A program made the translations under genes and the position numbers. A DNA stretch of 64,000 bases. Source: Lineus longissimus (Eukaryota; Nemertea; Pilidiophora; Heteronemertea; Lineidae). The DNA lies in the NCBI RefSeq assembly GCF_910592395.1, contig NC_088313.1:12168437-12232436 (forward strand), in the 5' to 3' direction. Shown one piece after another: positions 32,733 through 44,029 of this stretch (positions are counted from its first letter, which is position 1; every line of letters starts with the position of its first letter). The notes under the pieces are model-generated. The model saw nothing but the letters and a program-made list of their open reading frames with translations, did no database searches and was not told where the DNA came from.

Positions 32733-35170
32733 TTATTTCACATCGTAATCGTTGAAACGGACTGGTAACTTATGCGAGCGTGCTGGGCGCGTGCTCGGCG
32801 GACGTAGGCATGGTTTGAGCAGTGCGGCGTTATTCCCATCTTTAGGCGGAAGTTGCTGAGCTGCATCGGCGGAATCGATGGTGTCGTCTTCGTCATTGGC
32901 AGTCGTTTCGTCGCGTTGAGTTGGGTCGATCCGTTTGAAATGGGTGAAGTTACGTGTAATCGTGTATGATCCTCGGCCTGCCTTTCTTGCTATCCACGGT
33001 TAAAGGCTTGGGGTCAAAATAGGGCGAGAGTTTATTTTGACGGTTCTGACGTACCAAGACGGTGTCTCCTTGACGGATGTCAGAGACTTTGGCGCGTCGT
33101 TTCGTATCAGCATAGCTTTTCATAGTTTGCTTCTTCAGCTTGACGTTCTGTTGAACTCGGGAGCGCGTCCCTTTGAATGGTTTTGCATCACGTTCGGGTA
33201 TCTTCGGGAGTTGAGTGCGGAAGCGGCGATTGTTCAAAGCTTCGGCTGGGGCGACACCTGTGGTCGTGTGAGGAGTTGCCCTGTATTGGCGCGGAAAACG
33301 GCAGAGTTCATGCTTCCAGTTCTTCTTTTCGATCCCGGCTGTTCGTATCGTTTTTATCATCGGATCCATGAAGCGTTCCGCCTCACCGTTGGCTTGTGGC
33401 CACAGTGGGGTTACTTTTCGATGTTTAAACCCGAGTTGTTTGTCGAATTGATCAAAGTCCTTGCTGTTGAACGGGGGACCGTTATCTGATCGTGCGGTTT
33501 CTGGAATTCCTTGTCGAGCGAATATATTGTCCAATTTTGGAATTACGGTTTTGGCTGCTGTTGAGTTGATGATTTCTACCTCTGGAAACCGACTGTAGTC
33601 GTCTACTACAGTTAACAACATATCGTTGGATGGCAGTGGACCGGCGAAGTCCATAGACACTTCACTCCACGGAGCTGCAGGAAGGCGAGACATAGTGAGT
33701 GGTTCTGGAGGGGTAGAATTTCGAGTCGTTGCCTGACATGGTATGCATTGCTTGATGGTTTGCTCAGTCATCTTGTCGATACCTGCAAACCATATCTTCG
33801 AGCGTAGTAACCGTTTTGTCTTGACAATTCCTTGGTGACCAATGTGGGCGAGGTCGATTGCTTTCTGCTGGAGTTTTTCAGGAATCAGCAAGCGGGTTTG
33901 TCGCAGGATCATGTCGTCATGAGATAGCAGTTCTGCTCGAATTGGTTTGTATGGGATCAAGTCCTTGTCCTTCCAGCTGTTTGTCTGTAGTGCTGTGTGC
34001 AGTTTTTGAATGACTTGGTCACTACGAGACGCTTCTCTGATCTCATCCATTAACATGGCATTTGGTACGGCGTGTTGGCGAACGAAGTTGACGTATTGTT
34101 CTGCGACATTTTCTTCTTCAGCTGGAGTGCTTGGGTGGCGGCTGAGGAAATCTGCAGGATTGTTTTCATCTCGTCCCGGTTTGTATGCAAGATCGAAGCT
34201 ATAGGGAGTGAGACGGAGGCGCCACCTTTCCATCCTGGCAGAGGCTGGCTTCGTGCTGTTTACGATTCCAAGGAGCGGTTTGTGGTCGTTTATAATCGTA
34301 AAATGTGAGCCGTAGATTTACAAATAAAAGTGCTCGGCTCCCCATACTGCGGCTAGCATTTCGCGATCGGTTTGCGAGTATCGTGATTCGACATCTGAGA
34401 GTGCACGGCTGGCATAGCTAACGACCTTGTTATTTTGGGTGAGGATGGCTCCGAGACCGGTTGGGCTGGCATCGACGATGATTTCTGAGTGTTTCTTGGC
34501 GTCGAAATACTCCATGACCTGAGCACCAGCTAGGGCTTGTTGGATGTCCTTGAATGATTGTTGGTGGCGGCTGTCCCAGATCCATGGTGTGTCCTTGCGC
34601 GTCAGCTCACGAAGTGGTGTGGTTATCGAAGCGTAGTAGGGAACGAATCTGGAAACGTATTGAGCCATGCCAAGAAGAGATTTGACTACAGATGCGTTGT
34701 TGGGCGGTGGAGCATTTACGAGTGCGTCGATTTTCTTCGGATCTGCAGCTAGACCGTCTTTGCCAAAAACATGACCATAGAAGGACACATGGTGTTGGGC
34801 GAACTTGCATTTTTCGAGGTTTAGGCGCGCTTCGTAGTCCTGGAGTCGCTGTAGGACTGCTTTCAAGTTAATATCGTGCTCTTGGTTTTTCCGTGAACAG
34901 TGATGTCATCAGAGATATTGAACCGTTGATGTCGCGAAAAATCTCTGCAATGGAGCTCTGGAACACTTCCGAAGCGGCATTTACACCAAACAGGAGTCTC
35001 TTGTATCGATAAAGTCCCATGTGAGTGCTGAAGGTCGTAATGTATCGTGATTTTGGATCGAGCTCGAGTTGATGGTATGCGCTGGTTAGGTCTAGCGTCG
35101 TGAACACTGTAGATCTGGTGAGAGAGATGAGGAAGTCACAGCCAGGCCAAATCAGTCCTAGCTGCTCCAC
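32733..35170 (-). pseudogene. Ty3/gypsy pol polyprotein fragment (RT, RNase H, integrase), degraded
   Basis: Frames in order on the minus strand: RT palm 35170-34868 (TLDLTSAYHQLELD, LLFGVNAA); a frame change at the YxDD-type region near 34905 with a stop; RT thumb and RNase H 34866-34318 (KFAQHHVSFYGH, EIIVDASPTGLGAIL); and 34233-32950 with the end of RNase H, an H2C2 zinc finger (CIPCQ) and integrase with Asp in MDFAG, Asp in SDNGPPF and Glu in NGEAERF. A last frameshift near 32985 moves the C-terminus to a frame ending at 32733. Gag, protease and the N-terminal half of RT are absent, cut off at the 68-bp repeat. The intact integrase triad suggests moderate age. Confidence 0.88.
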
Positions 35171-35330
35171 CGTGTTGACAACATGATGAGAGTGATGAGG
35201 AAGTCACAGCCAGGCCGAATCAGTCCTGGCTGCTCCACCGTGTTGACAACATGATGAGAGTGATGAGACAGTCACAGCCAGGCCGCATCAGTCTTCGCCG
35301 CACTGCCTAGTTATTGATATGGCGAGAGAG
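35126..35330. repeat. 68-bp tandem repeat at the broken end of gypsy element 1
   Basis: GATGAGG/GATGAGACAGTCACAGCC starts occur at 35126, 35194 and 35262, an exact 68-base period, with a further partial copy near 35333. The unit contains RT coding sequence of the gypsy element, so the repeat grew from its truncated end. Confidence 0.85.
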
Positions 35331-35368
35331 ATGAGACAGTCACAGCCAGGCCTCGCCCTCGCTTTCAT

Positions 35369-35641
35369 AAGTCGTCCCCCCGACTTAATAAGTCGTCCCC
35401 CCGAGATAATAAGTCGTCCCCCCGAATTACTAAGTCGTCCCCCCGACTTACTAAGTCGTCCCCCCGACTTACTAAGTCGTCCCCCCGACTTACTAAGTCG
35501 TCCCCCCCGAGATAATAAGTCGTCCCCCCGACATAATAAGTTGTCCCCCCGACTTAATAAGTCGTCCCCCCGACATAATAAGTCGTCCCCCCGACTTACT
35601 AAGTCGTCCCCCCGAGATAATAAGTCGTCCCGCCGAGAATT
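35369..35641. repeat. 21-bp satellite, 13 units, one C6 run per unit
   Basis: The unit is close to AAGTCGTCCCCCCGACTTA plus AT or CT. Unit 7 has seven C and unit 13 is degenerate. AAGTCG and CGACTT can pair around the C run, and the minus strand carries a G6 run every 21 bases. The long open frames on both strands follow from the period being a multiple of three and are not genes. Confidence 0.95.
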
Positions 35642-36654
35642 TTTTTTTTCGATGTCCTTTCCCAGCCACCGTATGCACGCGTGTGGTTTTTAACGGTTTA
35701 TTTAGAGCTCATCTGAAACCCCGATATAGGTTTCATTGCTTACTATGCAACTTATGTAAATGTCAAAAGAGTAAGACCGATGAAGAAAATGAAATGTTTC
35801 TTACCTTTGCTGTTGTGAAGGATGCAGTCGATCAGACGCTAAAATTGTCACGCTAAAGATCGGGAGATTGTTCCCGCAAAACATCGGAGCGTATTAGGAA
35901 AAAGCAACGCCGCTTCAGACATCCTTCATTGCTGCATTCTAGACTCAGAATAACAGTAGCTTCATCATCAGTTTCATTATGATGGTGCTTATTTAACACA
36001 AAAATATTGAATGCAAATATATACAGGCCATTGTATACTCTTATAGACCTTCATAAGAAAGGTATACTCTTGTATAACAAAGATCAATGGAAAATGCCGA
36101 CCAACTTTATATTATAAGCATAGCCAACTTGAGACAACTATTTTCATGACGGGTGAGCTTCTCCCGAAAAAAATAGCAAAATGCGCCATGTACGGCAGGC
36201 ATCTTCCATTGAGTGTTGATTTTAGAATCGGAATATATTAAACATTCTATAGGGCGTTTATAAAAATAAAACGCGTATACTCGAGCGGTGAACATGTACG
36301 TAGACCAAGAGCATTAAGAATAAGATGTATTCCTCTATATAGTGAGTTAAGCAAACTCTCAGCCCGGGCACACATACAATGTACATGTGTTGTCGTCATC
36401 AAAAACCCAATCAGGGAAACAGAATAAAAATGCATAAGCATGTCTAAAACTGCATTTTTGTCACGAGGTCGGACGCGCCTGGGTCTTTAAGCATATAAAA
36501 ATGTTATGCATGAAGAAAAATCTAACAAAACGATGTGAAAAGACAACAGAAATAAAAGTGTTTTTTCATATCACAAATACGTCGTATATGAGTTATTCTT
36601 TCTTCATGTGCATGTCAAAATATCCACCCTTCCATCAGGAAAAGGGTGGCGCAA
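35642..36654. other. Unassigned sequence
   Basis: AT-rich, with no recognised coding domain, RNA gene or repeat ends. Confidence 0.4.
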
Positions 36655-37224
36655 GAGAGTTGTCCTGTCCTGCTCTTCCCGCGCTATACGAACCCGGCCA
36701 CCATGCGAGACGAAGAGGACATGTACAGACCTCGTTGCTTGGGAGCTTAACGGACATTGAGGAGACGGCACCCCTAACATGTGGCGACGAGTCGAGGCAA
36801 TTCGCGTCATAATTTTAGCTAGGATGAGCAGTCTCTATGCAGAGTCAATGACAAGGAATAACATCCTAGTTATAGCAACAGAATGCTTCAGTAGGCTATT
36901 TGCCCCGAACAGACTTTCCCGATGGTGGATCGGAGAGTTGTCCTGTCCTGCTCTTCCCGCGCTATACGAACCCGGCCACCATGCGAGACGAAGCTAGAGG
37001 ACATGTACAGACCTCGTTGCTTTGGAGCTAAACGGACATTGAGGAGACGGGACCCCTAAAATGTGGCGACGAGTCGAGGCAATTCGCGTCATAATTTTAG
37101 CTAGGATGAGCAGTCTCTATGCATAGTCAATGACAAGGATTGCCTAGACACTGATAACATCCCAGTTATAGCAACAGAATGCTTCAGTAGGCTACTTGCC
37201 CCGAACAGATTTCCCCGATGGTGG
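36655..37224. repeat. Tandem duplication of a ~280-bp unit
   Basis: GAGAGTTGTCCTGTCCTGCT begins at 36655 and again at 36933, and both copies run through GCTTCAGTAGGCTA to CCCGATGGTGGA. The second copy has a few insertions, such as TGCCTAGACAC. The content is not recognised. Confidence 0.85.
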
Positions 37225-38019
37225 AGACCCTAATTGATCCACATTCTTCGCTCCGCTCGGCTTTTGACAGCAGCCCGTAAAACCTCAGGAGCAGCGCGAA
37301 TAAGAGTGCACATTAATCTGTGCTCGTTGCGGCATCGGGCTGCTTGTACTCTGCTACGCGACGAATGCACTCCCGTGGACAGCGCAGACGGATAGCGCCG
37401 AATTTTTGAGCGCTTACACGAAGCGCGGAAAAAATTCTTCAAGCACAATATAACGGGAGGGCTTTTGTCGCGGGCGTCAATGATGCACCTTTCAACGCCC
37501 CGGGACCCTCGGACTTTGGGCCTCGTATTTCGGGCGTTGAAAGGGACATTATACCTACTACTGCCCCGGAGTTAGGTTGGGTACCGTACAAGGAAGCCAG
37601 CTCAGTGCTGAGATCGAGTGCCGCCAACGGTTGAAATGAAAAAGCATGCTGTACGAGAAAGAATCGTTCGGGAGTGTTACGAGACGTCCACGAGGGAACC
37701 GAATGTAGCTGCGCGTGCACGAATGATTCTGGAAGCCACGAGGCGTGTCTAGCCTGTATGCTGAGGTAACTCAATATTCTGAACTTAGCGCCAAAATCTA
37801 GCCAGTATCGAAGTCTGCTCCCTTTCGCGAAACGCAATAATGTCGACAAGCGCCGAAACTCATTCTGAAGTGACTCTTGAATAGAATTCCTGTATATATT
37901 TTGTATTAAACTTATATTTGTTTACATTTAAAATCAGTCTCGTTCAGTTTCTTCATACACAGAAGTGTAGCATCTTGCATAGAACCAACAACCCACTTGA
38001 ACTCACAGGGGAGTTCGGA
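37225..38019. other. Unassigned sequence before unit C
   Basis: A minus-strand open frame of 136 codons (37439-37849) has no recognised domain. The rest shows no known feature. Confidence 0.35.
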
Positions 38020-38665
38020 ACATATGTGTTGCCTTTCGACAGAGTTTTTGAGGCTGGGAGGTGTTGGCGATGACTAGTTCGTGGAATCGAGCAAATTCAA
38101 GTAGCCGGAGCCCCCTCTTGTTTGTTACTCCTAAGCAAAATCTCGTGACGTTGCCTTTCTATTGGTCCGAGGCATCGGTGCCGATTTTTGCGTTACAGGC
38201 TCATACTACCAGAATAATATCCTGCTTTGGAAGACACTGCATGGTAGCCACGGAGTCTTCATAAATGCCATTCAGCCTGTCTTCGGAGCCATCGCTTGTT
38301 GGAGCGTAGATCTGGACAGCTGACAGGTTGAATGGTTTTGCGCTGATCCTCACAATCATCATACGGTTGGAGAGTGGTCAGTACTCTCAAATAGGAGAAG
38401 TGACTAATTATAGTTATGTTTTACTGCTCTGGTACATGTAGTTGCTATTCCACTGACTGTGAAATTAGTTGTTTTAATTATCAACATGGTAATTATTAAC
38501 CATTTTAATGGTAGTTTTACTACCGTTTTAGTTGGAACAACTAATTATTGGTTAGTTTTTACTAATTTCAGAGTTGTTGCAATAGGAACTACCAATTAGT
38601 TGCTTTTAGAACTGCTGGAGCCGTGTCCTTATGAGCCCAGACTGACGTCCCCTGCCCACGCTTGA
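38020..38665 (-). pseudogene. RTE-like endonuclease relic, unit C
   Basis: Diverged counterpart of 2825-3440. The APTS..SED and GFG/GLG-type blocks are decayed, with the same MITE inserted (38423-38600). It ends at CCCACGCTTG, where the nested gypsy insertion begins. Confidence 0.6.
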
Positions 38666-40612
38666 GTATAGGTAGTAATAAATACATGAATATGAATTAG
38701 TTCAAACCAGCTGACCAGTGTTGTGTCTGAAGCTACTGTGACCTGTTCATGATGCAAAATTAGATGAGTAATTGTTTACATTGCTAATGACATAGTAAAA
38801 TCCTGGATACACATGGTTATCTATTCGTCCTGTTAGTGTGAATGATTATACTAGATTGCATGAAATGACGTCCTTGATGTCAATAATATCAATCTTTTGA
38901 GTCTTGTGATTAGTCCATAAAAATTGTCTACCACTGTATCTCAAAACTACACAAAGTCATTGTACTTTTGGTTTGGTCTATATATAGAGATCCGACCAGA
39001 CCTGGTGGTCACTACAGAGCGGTTTGAGTCATGTTAGCGGAGCTAGTAGCGGATTGTAAATGTCTTGTTATGTTAATTTTAATATTGTACATGTATTTTA
39101 CACGAATAAATTAAATTAAATTAAATTAATAGTTGATCATTAGATTGTTCAGCGATTTGTTCAGGAGAGTCCTCCAGGTTGTGATTAGGCATGGTCGCCT
39201 CTCTTTCACTATCCTGAGGAACTTTCCTCAGCTGCGATCGGTTCCTCGGTAGTGTTGTTCCATTCTGTGTACGAACATTGTACGACCGTGGATATTGAGT
39301 TGTGGAGACTACTTCTCCGGGTAACCAGTCCTTCCCTTGATGGTTTTGAATGCGGATGTATTATCCCCATGTGTTAGCGTGGTGAATTCGGATTTGTTGG
39401 CGTGCGCGTCATGATAGCGTTTTGCAGTGTCCTTGCGTTCAATGAGTTTTTTTTCGAGTTTCACGATCGTTCGGGATGTTGGGAGTTAAAGCTCTTGCAG
39501 TGATGGGCAGCTGTGTCCTGAGTTTCCTCCCGAACAGCAATTGAGCTGGCGATGGCAAACCATCACGTGGCGAGTCGTGGTAGGCAAGAAGAGCAAAGTA
39601 GGGGTCTTTACCGTTTGTCTTTGCTTTCTTCAGCAGGTTTTTTCACTGTTTGAACAGTACGTTCGGCTAGTCCGTATGACCTTAGATACATCGGACTGGA
39701 TGTTTTGTGCGTGAAGTTCCTATTGTCAGAGAATTCCTTAAATTGTCTGTTACTGTAATGCGGGCCGTTGTCAGATAGGAGTGTTTCTGGAATGCCATGT
39801 CTCGCAAATATTTTCTTGATGAGTGCGATTACGGTGTTTGCGGAAGTGTTTTCAAGCAATTCCACCTCGAAATAATCTGAGAATGCATCAACGACAAGCA
39901 AGTGATCTTTGCAATGAAAGAAGAATAGATCGGATGAAACATCCTTGCCATGGACGTGTTGGCGTTTCACGTGGCATCAGCGGCTCCTTGCGGTTTTTTC
40001 GCGCGTATTTCTGACATACAGCACATTTGTCTACTTTGTCCTCGATTTGTGCGATCATTCCAGGCCAGAATAGAACTTCTTTAACCCTTCGGCTACATAG
40101 TTAACGACCTAGATGGCTGTCATGGACCAGTTCAGTCATTTCACTCTGCAAGGCACTGTTATGCGCGAATCTTAGTACCATGTCATCTAGAATGTGAAAT
40201 TCCTCTCTGTCATGACAATACAGATCGTAGATCGGAATCAAGATCAGATCAAGATACGACGATACTTGGGCCAGTCGTTTTTGATATAGTCCATCAGCTT
40301 GACCAATACAGCGTCATTGAGGGTGGCTGCCTGAAATTGCTTGCGCTTTTCCGGAGAGATTGCCAGGTTGTCACCGACAAGATGAACCTGTACTTCAACC
40401 ACCTTTTCCATGTCACTGTTCGTTTGCCCCGCGAAATTCACCCTACAGTATTTCGCCTGCGAAATCTGTCCGAAATTCGACCGCCAAACGCGAGGCGATA
40501 ACATGAAATCGCCGATATGTCAGATGCGAAACATCTACATCTATCTTGTACTGGTTTGGGATAAAGCATTGTAACCAGGGTCCCGGTGTGTGGCGGGTTC
40601 GGTTCCTCATCG

Positions 40613-42694
40613 AACTTAAACTTGTAAATTTGAAACTTGTAATCTTGTAAACTTGAAACTTGCAACTTGTAAACTTGGAACTTGAAAACTTGGAACATAT
40701 GTACAGTGATTTAAAAGTCTAGTAGACTGCCTGGGGTAGCTCTGATCGTGTTGGGCTACCCAGGCGCGGCCAGTTGTAATGCCCTCTCGGTGGTACGATG
40801 ACTAGATGTCCTGTCTTGAATTCTTGAATAAGGTGTGTCTTGAAGAGGTTGGGGTTTGGTAGCTGTAGAAGTGTAACTGGTAGGATGTTCCATATTCTGA
40901 TAGTGCGAGGGAAGAAGCTGTTTTTGTAAAGATCTGTTTTTGCTGTTGGGATGGTGAAGGAGAATTGGTGGTTTACTCTTGATGGTTTCAGGTGGTGGAT
41001 GCCGGATGGTATTGGCAGGGCTACATTGTTGTTGAGGGCTTTGTAGAAGAGGCAGGTGCGGCTGACGAAACGGCGTTGCTGGAGGCTCGGCCATCCTAGT
41101 TCTTCTTTCATTGATGTGACGCTGGCCTCTCGTCGATGGTTCCCTGTCACGAATCTGGCTGCTTTGGATTGCACTTTCTCGAGCTGATCTATTTGCTTCT
41201 GTTTGTGGGGATCCCATGCGCTGCTTGCGTATTCGAGGTGTGGCCGGACCATTGATGTGTATGCTTTATCTTTAGTTGTTCTGGAGCATTTCCCTATGTT
41301 TCTCCGGAGGAAGTTGATAGATCTTGTTGCCTTTTGCGTAACTTGGGCGATGTGGGGGTCCCAGCTGAGGTCACTATCAAGCTGTACGCCCAGGTATTTC
41401 CCCCTGTCAATTAGCTCTAGTGTGTGGCCTAGCATGGTGTAGCTGTTTTTCGTTACTTTCTTTTTCCTAGATATTCTTAAGATGTTACATTTTGTTGGAT
41501 TAAAACTCATCTACCATTTGTTGGCCCAGCTTATGAGTTTGTCTAGATTTTCTTGGAGCTTTTCGGCGTCCTCCGGCGAATTGATCCTGCGGTAGAGTAG
41601 GCAGTCGTCTGCGAAGAGGCGGATGTAGCTGCTGATGTCTGCTCCTATGTCATTGATGTATACAAGGAACATCAGAGGGCCTAGGACGGTTCCTTGTGGT
41701 ACGCCAGATATCACGTCTTCATTGGCAGATGTTTCCCCGTCCACGACTACTCTCTGTTTCCTTTCCGTGAGCCACTTTCTAATCCACTCATTGGCGCTTC
41801 CTGTTACTCCGTAGTGATGCAACTTCTTCATCAATCTTCGGTGGGCCACGGTGTCAAACGCTTTCGAAAAGTCGAGTATTAGGATGTCTACTTGGCCTTG
41901 AGTGTCTAGGTCTTTGGCGATGTCCTCGATGGTTAGTACCAGTTGTGTCTCTGTACTTCTTTTCTGCCTGAAGCCATGTTGGTAGTCGACTAGGATCTGA
42001 TGTTGGTCTAGGTGCTTCATTATGCTTGAGCACACGATGTGCTCAAGTACTTTGCAGCTTACGCTGGTTAGCGACACGGGGCGATAGTTGGCTGGCTCTT
42101 GTTTGTTGCCCTTCTTGTATATCGCGGTGATGTTGGCCTTTGTCCAGTCGGGTGGTACTTTCCCAGTGTCGAGTGATTGCTGGAATATCCCTCGGAGGAT
42201 TGGCGAGATGATGTCCACAAATTCCTTCAGTATTACTGTCGGGATCATGTCAGGCCCAATTGCTTTCTTGGGGTTTAGGCTCGTTAGCAGCTTTTTCACC
42301 CCTTCAGTGGTGACTTGGATGTCTGGCATGCTTGGGAATCGTTCTGTCTGGTTCATCTTCGGGTTGATCTTGTTTTCCCGGGTGAAGACCTTCTTGTATT
42401 GTCTGCTTAGGGCTTCAGCTTTGTCTTTCGCTGCTGTCAGTATGGACCCTGTTCTGTTGTCCTTGAGTGCTGGTATGCCGGTGTTGTCTTTCTTCCTCGC
42501 TTTGATCATCTTCCAGAAATTCTTAGATGGTTTACCGTCTTCTTCAAAGAGGCTAAGGAGGCAGTCGTCATGGGCTTGTCTGATAGCTGCTTGGCAGTTC
42601 TTCTGTACCTTCTTATACCTCTCCCAGACTCGCTGATTGTTCTTTTTCTTTGCTTTCTTGTGCAGCTTGTTCTTTCTTCTAATGCTCTTCCTGA
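40613..42694 (-). mobile_element. 5'-truncated CR1/Jockey-group non-LTR retrotransposon
   Basis: Starts abruptly within coding sequence at about 42694 and ends at 40613-40697 in a short-period tail (CAAGTTT-like units on the minus strand). A 5' truncation with a microsatellite-like 3' tail is the usual outcome for CR1-clade insertion. It lies inside TTCGCC-rich repeats within gypsy element 2. Confidence 0.8.
40719..42694 (-). pseudogene. CR1/Jockey-like reverse transcriptase with one amber stop
   Basis: Open on the minus strand from the truncated end to 41511 and again to 40719. Blocks seen: DWTKANITAIYKKGNKQEPA, NYRPVSLTS, GFRQKRSTETQLV, DILILDFSKAFDTVAHRRL (catalytic Asp), GVPQGTVLGPLMFLVYIND, FADDCLLYR (catalytic Asp pair), KYLGVQLDSDLSWDPHI and VRPHLEYASSAWDPH. 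The only disruption is TAG at 41511-41513, where related proteins have a residue between W and MSFNP (one base from CAG, Gln). The endonuclease domain is missing by truncation, so this copy could not retrotranspose. Confidence 0.9.
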
Positions 42695-43580
42695 TCGCGA
42701 AATTCGCCCACAATCGCGCCTATTCTTCAATCTCGCCCTAAAAATTGTCTGGAGCGATTTTACGAAATTGGTGGCTCTTGCATGCTTGTCCGATATTCGG
42801 TAACGATTTTGCAACGACTTTCGCCTTGTTTTATCGGCGTAAAAGTGCAGTCACGTGACGTAAACAAATCGGGTCATACTAAACAGCGTCCACCAGGTTT
42901 AAAAACATACTTAAAGCCATCAAAGTAAAAATCTAATGGTCATGAAATTTTCAGGAAATGTGTTTTTTATGGTGTACTTATTATTATTTTATGGCCACTA
43001 AATTTTATTTGGGTGACTTTATACCCGACTTTAAACCTGGTGGACGCTGGTGGGCGCTGATGGACGTTTTTATAGGATGACCGGATACAACAACGACCTT
43101 GATTGGTTGGCTGAGACTCGGAAACATAAGCCTAACTATGATTAGCTGTATGATTCGGTACATTCCGCCACAATCCTTCGGAATGCATACCATAATACTA
43201 ACAACCTCAAACCTCTATGCCAATTGTGTGTAGCTCCTCGTGGATAGATGCGATGTATTTGATTACTGGAGTCAGGTTGACCGGGAATTCCAGTTTGTGT
43301 TTTTGTTTGGTCTGCTATCAGCTGATGTCGGAATTCGCATACTACAACACATGTAATATTCGCGCCGTTCCGATGGTTGGTGAGAGCGAATTAGACGCGA
43401 TTATTGATAGATTTCGCCTGCGATTTTCATTCAGTCTGAATTTTCGCCTGATCATAATAGAATCGCCGAAACAGGGAGCGATTTGGAGGCGAATGAGTGT
43501 GGCGATATTCGACCAGGCGAACTTTCGCCCCAATTCGCGCAGCGACTATTCGCGTGCGGACTTTGGACGTGATCTCTTAA
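42695..43580. repeat. TTCGCC/GGCGAA-rich repeats flanking the CR1-like element
   Basis: GCGAAATTCGCCC at 42697, TTTCGCCTGCGAT and TTCGCCTGATC near 43415-43455, GGCGAACTTTCGCCCC near 43517, and similar motifs on the other side of the CR1 element at 40432-40540. An inverted pair CGTCCACCAGGTTTAAA (42888) and TTTAAACCTGGTGGACG (43030) lies between. Probably one disrupted foldback-type element; borders are not resolved. Confidence 0.5.
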
Positions 43581-44029
43581 ATAAAAATGGTTGGCACGAG
43601 ATAATGCATCTGATACATACATGTCATTGCCTGGAACGTGTACTAGCTTGAAGCGGTATTTCTGAAGTCTCAGTGGGAATCTCTGTATCCTTGGTGGCGC
43701 TTTGTGCATTGGCTTATTCACAATTGCCTCGAGTGGTTTATGGTCGGAGTGAATTCAGAATTCAGAATGAGCGTAGAGAAATTGGTGAAAACGTTCGCAC
43801 GCGTACGTTATTGCAAGTATCTCTTTCTCTATCTTCGTAAAGTTCTGTTCGGCTGTTGTTAAAGCCCGTGATGCGAACGCTATTGGATGCTCTGATTGTA
43901 AGATGGCTACACCGAACCCGTCCTTACTGGCATCGGCGGTGACCACAATCGGTTTCGCTGGATTAAAGTACGCCAAGACAGGCGCTTCTGTCAGTTTTTT
44001 GTAGAAATTCCTTTAAGCAATTAAAATTT

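Larger units (their letters stand above)
38666..44020 (-). mobile_element. Ty3/gypsy element 2, split by a non-LTR element
   Basis: Minus-strand pol pieces appear in order: RNase H (43976-43755, VVTADASKDGFGVAILQ), the end of RNase H (43740-43585, VHVPGNDMYVSDALSRAN), a zinc-finger region near 40430-40000 (CAVCQKYARKNRKEPL), integrase (39970-39608, SDNGPHYSN, GLAERTVQTVKK) and a C-terminal tail to about 39180. The gap between RNase H and the zinc finger is filled by TTCGCC-rich repeats and a CR1-like element. The first integrase Asp falls before the open frame starts. The 38670-39130 part may be LTR or leader sequence (TATATATAG, AATAAA, and TTAAA repeats at 39103-39130) but is unresolved. 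Confidence 0.75.

Noticed and set aside
35369-35641. CRISPR-like array
   Set aside because: There are no unique spacers; it is a simple head-to-tail satellite in animal DNA.
35319-35693. Plus-strand frame of repeated SRPPDLL/KSSPRH peptides (and its minus-strand counterpart) as a repeat protein
   Set aside because: It is the direct translation of the 21-bp satellite, whose period is a multiple of three; frames are open on both strands and there is no conserved start or context.
37439-37849. 136-codon minus-strand frame as a host gene
   Set aside because: No recognised domain, no counterpart in other units, no visible gene context.
38970-39130. Plus-strand LTR promoter (TATATATAG with AATAAA downstream)
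   Set aside because: The neighbouring gypsy pol is on the minus strand and no second copy or TG/CA ends were found; left as unresolved.
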